Below, piece by piece: positions 6,749 through 13,676 of a stretch of 14,380 nt of DNA. Source of the stretch: Calditrichota bacterium (lineage in GTDB: Bacteria > Zhuqueibacterota > Zhuqueibacteria > Residuimicrobiales > Krinioviventaceae). How positions within the stretch are numbered: the stretch's first letter is position 1; every line of letters begins with the position of its first letter. The position numbers and the translations under genes are program-made. Below the pieces are notes generated by a model that ran no database searches, was not told where the DNA came from, and saw nothing but the letters and a program-made list of their open reading frames with translations. The stretch is from NCBI GenBank assembly GCA_003818595.1, contig RPQV01000029.1:1-14380 (forward strand), read 5' to 3'.

Positions 6749-8326
6749 CTACCACCAGACAGCATAGATGACGGCAAAAGTCAGCACCAGGGCGGCAAAC
6801 CAGAATTCGATGCTCTTCCACCAGGGGAAGCGTCCGACTCGCTCTGCTGCGGGCAACTTGAGCAGATCGGGATGCCACAAGGTGTTGCTATCGATGTTGT
6901 TTTCTGGATCGGGTCTGAGCAGGCTCATGCAGACGGCCAATAAAAGCGAGATCAGGAAAATCAGCGCCGAGAGGTTAAAGATGTTGATGTGCGCCATAAT
7001 GCCGGTGAACTGCCTCAAAAATACAATCAGCAGCATCGGAAAGGCGAAAAAGAGAACCGAGATGGCTGCGCGTCGACTCATCCTTTTCCAAAAGATCGCC
7101 AGAACAAAAACAGCCATCACCGGCGCCAGCATCAGCGCCCAGCACTCCTGCGCATAGGCAAAAATGGAGCTGAATCGGCCGACCATGGGCGCCCACAAAG
7201 CGCTGAACAGCAGTATGAATCCGCCGCTGATTTGCGCAAAGATGACCAGATGACGGTCGGAAGCCTGCTTGTTGATATGTCCTTTATAAATATCCAGGGT
7301 GAGCAGGGAGGAGGTTGAATTGACCAGCGAATCGAGAGTGGACATGATGGCGCCGATCAACATGGCGAAAACCAATCCGCGGAATCCGACGGGAATGAGG
7401 GTGCTGATCAAATAGGGATAGGCCGTATCTGCTTCGGCCAGGTGAGGATTCAAGGCATAGGCGATCATCCCCGGCCAGGTGACGCTCAAGGCGAGGGGAA
7501 TCGCCAGAAATCCCGCGAGGATGACGCCCATTTTGCCGTCCCAGACCGATCTGGCGCTCAGACAGCGCTGGGTCATGAATTGGTTGGTGGAATAATAATA
7601 ACCGCTCATCACCAGGGCGACCGCCAACATGCCCGTCCACGGCAGTTCGGGATGATCGGCCGGCAGCATCAGGTGCGCTCGTTCGCCGCTGCCGATTACG
7701 GCCGGAAGACCGCCGTCGACGGCGAAAACGCCGATGATAAAGACGGCGAGACCGCCGATGATGAGAATGAGGCCGTTGAGCAGATCCACCCAGGCCACGG
7801 CGCTCATGCCGCCGAAGATGGTGTAGGAACCGGCGGCGAGCACCAATATCCAGATTGCCAGAACCATATTCATGTTAAAGATTTTATTGAGCACAAAAGC
7901 GCCGGAATAGAGGACGAGCGGCAGGTTGATGACCAGGTATTGCGCCATGCAGACGAGCGCAAAGGTGCTGCCGGCGAGGCGGCCGAAGCGGCGGGTGAGA
8001 TATTCGGGGATGGTGAAAATCTTGTTGTGCAGATAGACCGGCAGGAAAAAGAACAGCAATAATCCCTGCGCCGGCCACACCAGCCACTCCCAATTGCTGA
8101 CCGCCATGCCGTAACGATAAGCCCAACCGACTTCACCGATGAATTGCTCGGAGCTGATGCTCGAAGCAATGAGCGAAAAGCCGATGACGAACCAGGGCAG
8201 GCGGCGTCCGGCCAGGAAAAAGTCGGAGGTGCTCTGCTTGCCCTTGCGTCCGGCGCTAAAGCCGACGAAAATCACCGCGGCCAAATAGAGGATAAAGGTG
8301 CCGATTTCCAGCAGGTTTAGTTTCAT
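6749..8326 (-). CDS. Sodium:solute symporter (SSS/SLC5 family), sugar transporter
   Basis: A 525-residue inner-membrane symporter with some 13-14 hydrophobic segments and the usual length. The family pattern is clear: an N-terminal helix (8-24), FLAGRRLPWFVIGFSLIASS (37-56) including residues of the conserved sodium-site helix, SEQFIGEVGWAYRYG, then TQRCLSARSVWDGKMG, the ALxGAIMST-like FAMLIGAIMSTLDSLVNS, LTLDIYKGHINKQAS, and a last helix at ~503-525. The sequence resembles the sodium/glucose-type (SGLT) cluster, so the cargo is likely a mono- or disaccharide set free by the neighbouring glycosidases. I chose ATG 8326 because MKLNLLEIGTFILYL is the natural N-terminus and GGAAAGAG lies just upstream. 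The open frame extends to 8530 only through the tandem repeat and gives meaningless repeated peptides. It is separated from GH3 by 295 bases of repeat-bearing DNA, so it may have its own promoter or be expressed at a different level. Confidence 0.92.
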   Translation of the reverse strand: MKLNLLEIGTFILYLAAVIFVGFSAGRKGKQSTSDFFLAGRRLPWFVIGFSLIASSISSEQFIGEVGWAYRYGMAVSNWEWLVWPAQGLLLFFFLPVYLHNKIFTIPEYLTRRFGRLAGSTFALVCMAQYLVINLPLVLYSGAFVLNKIFNMNMVLAIWILVLAAGSYTIFGGMSAVAWVDLLNGLILIIGGLAVFIIGVFAVDGGLPAVIGSGERAHLMLPADHPELPWTGMLAVALVMSGYYYSTNQFMTQRCLSARSVWDGKMGVILAGFLAIPLALSVTWPGMIAYALNPHLAEADTAYPYLISTLIPVGFRGLVFAMLIGAIMSTLDSLVNSTSSLLTLDIYKGHINKQASDRHLVIFAQISGGFILLFSALWAPMVGRFSSIFAYAQECWALMLAPVMAVFVLAIFWKRMSRRAAISVLFFAFPMLLIVFLRQFTGIMAHINIFNLSALIFLISLLLAVCMSLLRPDPENNIDSNTLWHPDLLKLPAAERVGRFPWWKSIEFWFAALVLTFAVIYAVWW

Positions 8327-8366
8327 ACTCTTTCCGATATGATGGACGGTATAAAAATCACTCTCA

Positions 8367-8560
8367 CGGGTTTTGACTCCGTTCAGCCTACAGGCTTTGA
8401 CTCCGCTCAACCATCTCGTTCCCTGAGCGAAGTCGAAGGGAGCCAAGCAACAGGCTCTTACTACTTTCAACCATCTCGTTCCCTGAGCGAAGTCGAAGGG
8501 AGCCAAGCAACAGGCTCTTACTACTTTCATTCATCTCGTTCCCTGAGCGAAGTCGAAGGG
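8367..8560. repeat. 60-bp tandem repeat array of CCCTGAGCGAAGTCGAAGGG-type elements
   Basis: Three units with exact 60-base spacing: a 29-base core is identical at 8412-8440, 8472-8500 and 8532-8560, and units one and two are identical over 54 bases (8407-8460 and 8467-8520). A shorter related element, TTGACTCCG(T/C)TCA(G/A)CC, occurs twice (8372-8388 and 8396-8412 region). Each core has complementary ends (CCCT/AGGG) that could form a weak hairpin. From memory, this is a sequence family scattered through many environmental genomes, where it yields spurious peptides such as RSLSEVEG or PFDFAQG; here it stays open across the array in several frames. It fills the gap between the GH3 and symporter genes and is transcribed if the operon reads through. 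Confidence 0.92.
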
Positions 8561-8621
8561 GGCGATGCAGGATGAGTTTCCACGCTATAATCAAACAGCT
8601 TTTTGCCTTGTATATTTTAGT

Positions 8622-10958
8622 CTATTGAACAAAAAAATGATCGTAGAGCCGGATATCAGCGCTGGAAGCGCCGATTTTGATCTTGAATTCGCCGGGTTCG
8701 ACCACCCGTTCCATGTTGCGGTCGTAGATCGCCAAATGTTCCGCTTTGAGGGTGAAAGTGACGGTTTTCTTCTCGCCCGGAGCGAGCTCGATTTTCTCAA
8801 ATCCCCGCAGCTCCAACACCGGCGTGCTGACAGAGGCGAGGACATCCTCAATATAGAGCTGCACCGTCTCCTGTCCCGGCCGCTTGCCGAGGTTCTCGAT
8901 GTCCACACTCACAATCATCGAACCGGCGTGGCCGATGCGCTCGCTGCTTTTGGTCAGACGGCTATAATGAAACGTTGTGTATGACAGGCCGTGGCCAAAG
9001 GGGAAAAGCGGCGTCTTGTCCATGTCGACATAGCGAATTCCCCATCCGTGATCCAGCCAATATTGCTTTGATTTCGGATGGTTATAATACACCGGCAATT
9101 GACCCGTGTGTCGGGGAACGGTCACCGGCAATTTACCGCTGGGATTGACCAGGCCGAACAACACCTCGGCAATGGCGACTCCGCCTTTTTCGCCGGGAAT
9201 CCAGGCTTCGATAACCGCCGGAATATGTTCGGCGATCCAGCGAATGGCCAATGGTCGGCCGTTGATCAGCACCACGACGGTGGGTTTTTGCGTGGATGCC
9301 ACCGCCTGCACCAGTTCTTCCTGCATGCCGGTCAATTCCAGGGTGGCGGCATCAAACGCCTCGCCCACGGTTCCGGTTCTCTTGCCCTCTGCATCGTACG
9401 CCCGCCATTCGTTTTCTCCGAGAACGACGATGGCCGCATCCGCCTGCTGTGCCGCTTCGCGTGCCCGCGCGATCTCATCCCGTTGCTGACCGGTGACCTC
9501 GCAGCCTTGAACATAAATCACTCGATCCTCACCGACGAGGCGATTCAACGCTTCTTTCACCGTGATCACCGGCTGTAGGACATTGATGGCGGTATAGTCG
9601 CCCAGTTGATTTTTGGCATCATCGGCATTGGGACCAATCACGGCGATGGTTTTCAATTGATCCAGCTGCAGCGGCAGGAGATTTCCTTCATTTTTCAACA
9701 GCACGATACCCTCGCGCGCCGCCTGCAGTGCCAAGTCCTGATGTTCAAGTCGATGAACTATACCGATGGCGCGGTCAAGGTCGACATAGGGCTTTTCGAA
9801 CAATCCCAATTTGAATTTTTGAGTGAGAATCCGGCGCACCGCGCGATCGATCAGCTTTTCTTCAACGGCGCCTTCCTGCACCGATGCGATCAAATCGAGC
9901 ATATATCCCGATTCGTAGGAAATGCCGACATCGACGCCGGCTTTCAACGCCAGTTGTCCCGCCTGTTTCATGTCCGTCGCCAAACCATTATAGATGATCG
10001 TGGAGATGCCGCCGCCTTCGCTCAGCACCAGGCCTTCGAAACCGAGCTCGCCCCGCAGCAGCGTGGTCAGAATCCACGGCGAAGCGTGCGTCGGCACGCC
10101 GTCGATGGTCGGATAGGTAGCCATGACGCCGAGAGCGCCGGCAGCATGGATGCCCGCTTCCCAGGGAGGCAGAAAGACTTGGCGCAGCTTGCGTTCGGAA
10201 ATCTCCATGGCGCCGCGCTCCAGTCCGCTCAGCGGTTCGCTCTGACCCGGATAATGGCACAATCCGGCCACGCACTTGTCGGCTGCGGAGATGTCCTGTC
10301 CCTGAATGGCATTGACGATGGTCTCGGCGTAGCGGGCGCATAAAAAGGGATCTTCGCTGTAGGCTTCCTGGTTGCGTCCCAGGCGGGGATCGCGAATGGG
10401 CTCGACGACCAGAGTGAAGAGCTGATGAATGCCGATGGCGCGCGCTTCCCGCGCCGTCGCGCTGTAAATACGGCGGATGAGATCGAGATTCCAGGTGCTG
10501 CCCAAGGCCGGGCCTTCGGGGAAAATCGTGCCGCCGGAACACATCAGTCCATGAGTTCCCTCTTCGGTCATCAACAGCGGGATGCCCAGACGCGTCTTTT
10601 CAATGGCCATTTTCTGCAGTTCATTGATGAATGTGACCTGCTGTTCGGTGCCGTGGTGGAGGATGGTGTTGGGCAAGGTGAAGAAACCGCCGCCGGGTCC
10701 GAGTCCCGATAGTTGGGCGCCGCGAACGAATTCGCGCACACCCTGCATTTTCTCTTCGTCGGTTTCGCCCAAGCCCCCTTCGTAGACGCAGGGCATGTTC
10801 ATCTGACCGATTTTTTCGGCGAGGGTCATGCGTTGGATCAGGTCATTGACGCGGGCGGGAATGGGCAGGTCGGGATTTTTATAGTCCGGCTCTGCGGCAT
10901 GGAGGGAAAAGAGGGAGAAGAGCAATGCGAGCAACAAACAACAGCCGCATAATTTCAT
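8622..10958 (-). CDS. Exported GH3 glycosidase with an atypical active site
   Basis: A 778-residue family 3 glycosidase (beta-glucosidase/xylosidase architecture). A signal peptide covers residues 1-22. The (beta/alpha)8 domain (~30-385) includes PIRDPRLGRNQEAYSEDPFL (187-206), the alpha/beta sandwich follows (~410-620, with ENEWRAY and TVGEAFDAATLELTGMQEELV carrying the likely acid/base region), then the fibronectin III-like domain (~675-775). The order and length are normal. The catalytic centre is not. The usual VSD(W/Y) nucleophile motif reads LVLSEGGG, putting Glu314 (codon 10017-10019) in place of Asp, and the usual KH(F/Y) reads CHY, with Cys234 instead of the sugar-binding Lys and His235 kept. 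RDPRWGR has Leu for Trp. These changes suggest a divergent subfamily with altered specificity or activity. An AGG ribosome site precedes the ATG, and the gene starts 31 bases after the deacetylase stop. GH3 membership is firm, the substrate unknown. Confidence 0.9.
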   Translation of the reverse strand: MKLCGCCLLLALLFSLFSLHAAEPDYKNPDLPIPARVNDLIQRMTLAEKIGQMNMPCVYEGGLGETDEEKMQGVREFVRGAQLSGLGPGGGFFTLPNTILHHGTEQQVTFINELQKMAIEKTRLGIPLLMTEEGTHGLMCSGGTIFPEGPALGSTWNLDLIRRIYSATAREARAIGIHQLFTLVVEPIRDPRLGRNQEAYSEDPFLCARYAETIVNAIQGQDISAADKCVAGLCHYPGQSEPLSGLERGAMEISERKLRQVFLPPWEAGIHAAGALGVMATYPTIDGVPTHASPWILTTLLRGELGFEGLVLSEGGGISTIIYNGLATDMKQAGQLALKAGVDVGISYESGYMLDLIASVQEGAVEEKLIDRAVRRILTQKFKLGLFEKPYVDLDRAIGIVHRLEHQDLALQAAREGIVLLKNEGNLLPLQLDQLKTIAVIGPNADDAKNQLGDYTAINVLQPVITVKEALNRLVGEDRVIYVQGCEVTGQQRDEIARAREAAQQADAAIVVLGENEWRAYDAEGKRTGTVGEAFDAATLELTGMQEELVQAVASTQKPTVVVLINGRPLAIRWIAEHIPAVIEAWIPGEKGGVAIAEVLFGLVNPSGKLPVTVPRHTGQLPVYYNHPKSKQYWLDHGWGIRYVDMDKTPLFPFGHGLSYTTFHYSRLTKSSERIGHAGSMIVSVDIENLGKRPGQETVQLYIEDVLASVSTPVLELRGFEKIELAPGEKKTVTFTLKAEHLAIYDRNMERVVEPGEFKIKIGASSADIRLYDHFFVQ

Positions 10959-10989
10959 AACTGCCTCGTATTCGTTAAGTTTTGATGGG

Positions 10990-11838
10990 TCAGCGATTCA
11001 TTGAAATGTACTCGGCCGCTTCTTTCACCGTGGTCACCCAAATATACTGGCCCGAACTTGAAAAATAGCGGCATAATTCCTCAAGTGCATCGATCCGCGT
11101 CGTCTGAGTGCCGGATTCATTCATCTCATGTCCGGCGAGAATAAGCCAGCGACCCTCGGCCGCGGCTTGATCAACAAGGGTCTGCAACTGTACGAACGAT
11201 TTGCCGTCGCTTTCGATGGCGAGCAGCTGCGCCATGTCGCAGAGATAGGGATCATTGGCGGCTTCGCCCAGCCAGCCGCGACCGGTGGTGAAATATTTGG
11301 CAATCAACGGCACGTAACTCTTGACCTTTTTGCCCCTGCCGACATATTTTTGCCCGCAGGGATAGGCGAATGAGGTCGGCTTAATTCCCAGCAGGTTGTG
11401 AATGAAATCGTTGGCCTGCCGTATTTCCTGTTTGATATCGGAGAGGGAATAATCCTCCAGGGCGTTTTGTCGTGAAAAGGCATAGTTGCCCGTGCACGGA
11501 TGCGTCATGGTATGATTGCCGATCTCGTGGCCGTTCACTGCTGCGCTGCGCCATTGTTCCACCCGCTGCTGGAGATTGTCCGGCGAAATATAAAAAGTGG
11601 CTTTGATTCCGTAACGGTCGAGCAGCGGGATGCCGACGTCGGTTTGACTCAGTCGGGCGTCGTCGAAGGTCAGGCTGACCGCGCATTTTTTACCGTCCGG
11701 CCAGAGAAACGGCGTTTGTTTTTCGGGTGTCGACATATATTGTCCCCATGAATTCGTCATATGCAATATTTGAAATGCAAGCAGTACGAAAAGTGCGAAC
11801 AAAATCCGGTTTTGTTTTTTCATATTCATCAGATCCAT
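10990..11838 (-). CDS. Exported polysaccharide deacetylase (NodB/CE4 family)
   Basis: A 282-residue protein (from the first ATG) with an N-terminal signal peptide or anchor (MKKQNRILFALFVLLAFQIL, starting at residue 6). The NodB homology domain follows. Motif 1 is TFDDA with catalytic and metal-binding Asp59/Asp60, motif 2 NHTMTHP with metal ligands His109 and His113, motif 3 FAYPCG (157-162), and the late motif LAGHEMN with His237. All metal and catalytic positions are filled, so it should remove acetyl groups from a polysaccharide outside the cytoplasm. It lies six bases after the lacI stop, with no clear ribosome site, which suggests translational coupling. Three in-frame ATGs (11838, 11829, 11823) are possible starts; MKKQ at 11823 makes the most standard signal peptide. 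In this operon it likely prepares an acetylated substrate for the GH3 and GH2 enzymes (inference). A role on peptidoglycan cannot be ruled out. Confidence 0.87.
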   Translation of the reverse strand: MDLMNMKKQNRILFALFVLLAFQILHMTNSWGQYMSTPEKQTPFLWPDGKKCAVSLTFDDARLSQTDVGIPLLDRYGIKATFYISPDNLQQRVEQWRSAAVNGHEIGNHTMTHPCTGNYAFSRQNALEDYSLSDIKQEIRQANDFIHNLLGIKPTSFAYPCGQKYVGRGKKVKSYVPLIAKYFTTGRGWLGEAANDPYLCDMAQLLAIESDGKSFVQLQTLVDQAAAEGRWLILAGHEMNESGTQTTRIDALEELCRYFSSSGQYIWVTTVKEAAEYISMNR

Positions 11839-11844
11839 TTGATT

Positions 11845-12843
11845 TCAGGTTGATTCTCGTTCCACCAATTGCAGACTCAATGCGGTTTTCTGCACCGATT
11901 CATCGTCGGGATGAGTCAGACGATGGATGAGGCGCTGCGCACTGGACTGTCCCATCTCGACTTTGGGGTAATGGATGGTGGTCAGGGCGGGATGGAGGTA
12001 GGGGGTGATTTTGATGTCGTCAAAGCCGATGATCGCGACCTGATCCGGAATCGAAAGATGCAGCTCATGGATGGCGCGGCAGCAGCCGATGGCCATTTCA
12101 TCGTCCCAGATAAAGAGGCCGATTTTGCGGCCGGTGAAATGGAGCTGTTCTTTGGTCATGAGGTAGAACAGCTCCAGGTCGCGCTGCGGACACTCGATCA
12201 GGTGGAGATGGGAGCGGGGCTTTTTCAGTTCCTCAAACGCCTTGATGCATCCCTGAATGCTGGCTTGCGATTGTTCCATGTGCGGGAAGGTATAAAAGAA
12301 ATAGACCTCCTGGCAACCCTTTTTCAACAGATGAGTGACAGACAGAAATGCGCCGTAGCCTCGGTCGACATAGATCGAGTCGCAAGCGAGTCGTGCCGAA
12401 TAGCAATTAATCAAGATGTAGGGGATGGTGAGCCTGCTCAGCCAGGCGATATATTCCTGATCTTTCTCCGTCGGTGCGATGATCAGTCCGTCGACGCGTT
12501 TTTCCGTCAGCGTCTGCAGCGCCTTCTCTTCCAGCCTGGGGTCATTGTCCGAGTCAGCGAGCAGAATGTTGTAGTATTGCTTGCGGCAGACCGATTCGAT
12601 TCCCCGCAGAATTTCAGCGTAAAAAGGTTCGGATATATCGGGAAAGACCACGCCGATGGTCTGCGTCCTCTTCTGCGCCAGGTTGCGCGCCTGCACGTTG
12701 ACGGTATAGTTCATCTCCGCCGCGGTTTTCTCCACCCGTTCACGCATTTTGGCGCTGATGTCCGGATGTCCCTTTAACGCTTTCGAGACCGTCATTACCG
12801 AGACGTTCAGTTTTTGCGCGATTTGTTTTTGGGTGACGGGCAT
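11845..12843 (-). CDS. LacI/GalR-family transcriptional regulator
   Basis: A 332-residue protein of exactly family length. The helix-turn-helix is at residues 3-25 (VTQKQIAQKLNVSVMTVSKALKG), followed by HPDIS and the hinge helix region (ARNLAQKRT, 52-60, with the minor-groove Leu55). The periplasmic-binding-like core begins TIGVVFPDISEPFYAEILRGIE and ends with IIGFDDIKITPYLHPALTTI, as usual. It should bind a palindromic operator with a central CG step and release it when a sugar binds. TTAACGTTAA lies 56 bases upstream of its own start, overlapping the -10 box, so it probably represses itself and the six genes that follow. The ribosome site is weak. Nothing is broken. It is the first gene of the operon, which fits a dedicated regulator of glycan use. 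Confidence 0.93.
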   Translation of the reverse strand: MPVTQKQIAQKLNVSVMTVSKALKGHPDISAKMRERVEKTAAEMNYTVNVQARNLAQKRTQTIGVVFPDISEPFYAEILRGIESVCRKQYYNILLADSDNDPRLEEKALQTLTEKRVDGLIIAPTEKDQEYIAWLSRLTIPYILINCYSARLACDSIYVDRGYGAFLSVTHLLKKGCQEVYFFYTFPHMEQSQASIQGCIKAFEELKKPRSHLHLIECPQRDLELFYLMTKEQLHFTGRKIGLFIWDDEMAIGCCRAIHELHLSIPDQVAIIGFDDIKITPYLHPALTTIHYPKVEMGQSSAQRLIHRLTHPDDESVQKTALSLQLVEREST

Positions 12844-12898
12844 GGATTGGATTCGGCTTGATAAAAAGAACTTTCGGCTGAAAGCTTTCTGGTTAAAG

Positions 12899-12935
12899 TT
12901 AACGTTAAAGTAAAGAGGGCAGGATAAAAAGTCAA
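12899..12935 (-). promoter_or_regulatory. Promoter of the glycan operon with overlapping LacI-type operator
   Basis: On the minus strand there is TTGACT (12930-12935), a 17-base spacer and TACTTT (12907-12912). A perfect 10-bp palindrome with central CG, TTAACGTTAA (12899-12908), overlaps the -10 box and the start point. This is the classical arrangement for repression by a LacI-family protein, and the regulator is the first gene downstream. A further symmetric stretch (12871-12889, CTTTC...GAAAGCTTTC) in the leader could be a second binding site or a small hairpin. The -10 match is only partial. Confidence 0.65.
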
Positions 12936-13053
12936 GTCATATTTGGAGGAAAATAAGAATTCAGCAGCCAAAAGCGGTGGTTTAGAGTGTGGTGACAGGC
13001 ATGAATATGAATATCGTAAACGAAAAGATATGTGGCCAAAATTTTATTAATCA

Positions 13054-13243
13054 TCAATGATCGAGCGGGCTCTTGACCCCCAATCCACCCCGATTCATGA
13101 CATGGGTATAAATCATGGTCGTCTGAACGTTTTTATGACCCATCACGCAGCCGTAATCCAGCGCCGTAAAGGAGAGATACGGCGAGATGATCACGTCCGG
13201 TTAAATGAGCAAGTATTTTATTCACTTCATCTTTTGAAATATT
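13054..13243 (-). pseudogene. intI: Integron integrase remnant (tyrosine recombinase), internally deleted
   Basis: Read on the minus strand from 13243, one frame encodes ISKDEVNKILAHLTG followed by RDHLAVSLLYGAGLRLR, matching the integrase segment around the first catalytic Arg (IntI1: DEVVRIL...LLYGTGMR). Near 13145-13150 the frame changes, and the sequence continues VMGHKNVQTTMIYTHVMNRG then GLGVKSPLDH and TGA (13054-13056). That is the C-terminal end of IntI proteins: GH, the nucleophile Tyr in MIYTHV, and the GG.GV.SPLD tail that separates integron integrases from other tyrosine recombinases. By comparison with the class 1 integrase about 150 residues between the two boxes and roughly the first 110-130 residues are missing. 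The product cannot be active. Its orientation, reading away from the cassette to its right, is the normal one for an integron. Confidence 0.88.
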
Positions 13244-13330
13244 TCCATATATTCTGAGTAATCATAATACTTTGTAACAATATTTTTACAATTCATATTC
13301 AGAAAAAGGTAGAAACTAATAAGTAATATG
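13244..13330 (+). other. Presumed attI region between integrase remnant and first cassette
   Basis: These AT-rich 87 bases lie between the integrase remnant and the computed cassette boundary (G13330 then TTAGCA). By position this is where attI should be; the G at 13330 would be the base retained from attI after cassette insertion. I see no GC-rich stem as in an attC, which agrees with attI. The missing 5' part of intI means that part of the original attI-intI junction may also be gone. Confidence 0.5.
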
Positions 13331-13351
13331 TTAGCATTTTCGAAATTAGTC

Positions 13352-13394
13352 TTGCTTTTGATAATCCAAAATCGTATCATCTTACTGGTAAGAT
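13352..13394 (+). promoter_or_regulatory. Toxin-antitoxin promoter with palindromic operator
   Basis: TTGCTT (13352-13357), a 17-base spacer and TATCAT (13375-13380) form a plausible sigma70-type promoter. Directly over and after the -10 lies the palindrome ATCTTAC-TG-GTAAGAT (13379-13394). A symmetric site at the start point is what an AbrB/MazE-type antitoxin would bind to repress its own operon. The ribosome site GGAGG (13404-13408) follows. Confidence 0.6.
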
Positions 13395-13412
13395 AGCGAT
13401 TATGGAGGTTTT

Positions 13413-13676
13413 ATGTCGTTGGTTGAAACAACAAAAATGTCATCAAAGGGACAAGTTGTTATTCCGGAAAATATTCGAAAACGACTGGGTCTAAAAACCG
13501 GCTCACAATTCGTGGTTGTCGGAGATAAAGATGTCGTTATTCTCAAATCAATCTCTGCACCGTCTATTTCTGATTTCGACAACTTGCTTAATAAAGCCCA
13601 AGAACAGGCTAAAAAGGTTGGATTAAAAGAATCCCATCTTAAAGAGGCCATTGCTCTGGCCAGGAAAAGTAGTTGA
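13413..13676 (+). CDS. AbrB/MazE/SpoVT-family antitoxin
   Basis: An 87-residue protein. Residues 3-47 are the swapped-hairpin AbrB DNA-binding domain: TTKMSSKGQVVIPENIRKRL then GLKTGSQFVVVGDKDVVILK, with the diagnostic SSKGQVVIP and RK.LGL..G motifs. Residues ~50-87 form a charged, probably helical tail that would wrap and inhibit the toxin. It has a good ribosome site (GGAGG, 5 bases from the ATG), and its stop overlaps the toxin start (TTGA), so the pair is coupled. The protein should bind the palindrome at 13379-13394 and neutralise the PIN RNase. Its base composition is AT-richer than the operon to the left, which fits arrival as a mobile cassette. The family call is firm; the partner is inferred from position. 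Confidence 0.93.
   Translation: MSLVETTKMSSKGQVVIPENIRKRLGLKTGSQFVVVGDKDVVILKSISAPSISDFDNLLNKAQEQAKKVGLKESHLKEAIALARKSS

Noticed and set aside
8327..8530. N-terminal extension of the symporter to 8530
   Set aside because: The added residues are translated repeat; ATG 8326 has a ribosome site and starts a normal first membrane helix.
8367..8560. CRISPR array
   Set aside because: The between-core sequences are themselves repeated, not unique spacers, there are only three units, and no cas genes are nearby.
8339..8575. A 78-codon plus-strand frame and overlapping minus-strand frames through the repeat array
   Set aside because: The peptides are repeats of RSLSEVEGSQATGSYYF or PFDFAQG, produced by the tandem DNA repeat; no start signal and no domain.
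11869..12777. 302-codon plus-strand frame opposite lacI
   Set aside because: It is antisense to a clear LacI-family gene; the open frame follows from that gene's codon use.
13330..13340. Left GTTAGCATTTT as the end of a preceding attC
   Set aside because: No GC-rich complementary stem lies upstream of it; position next to the integrase remnant favours an attI junction.
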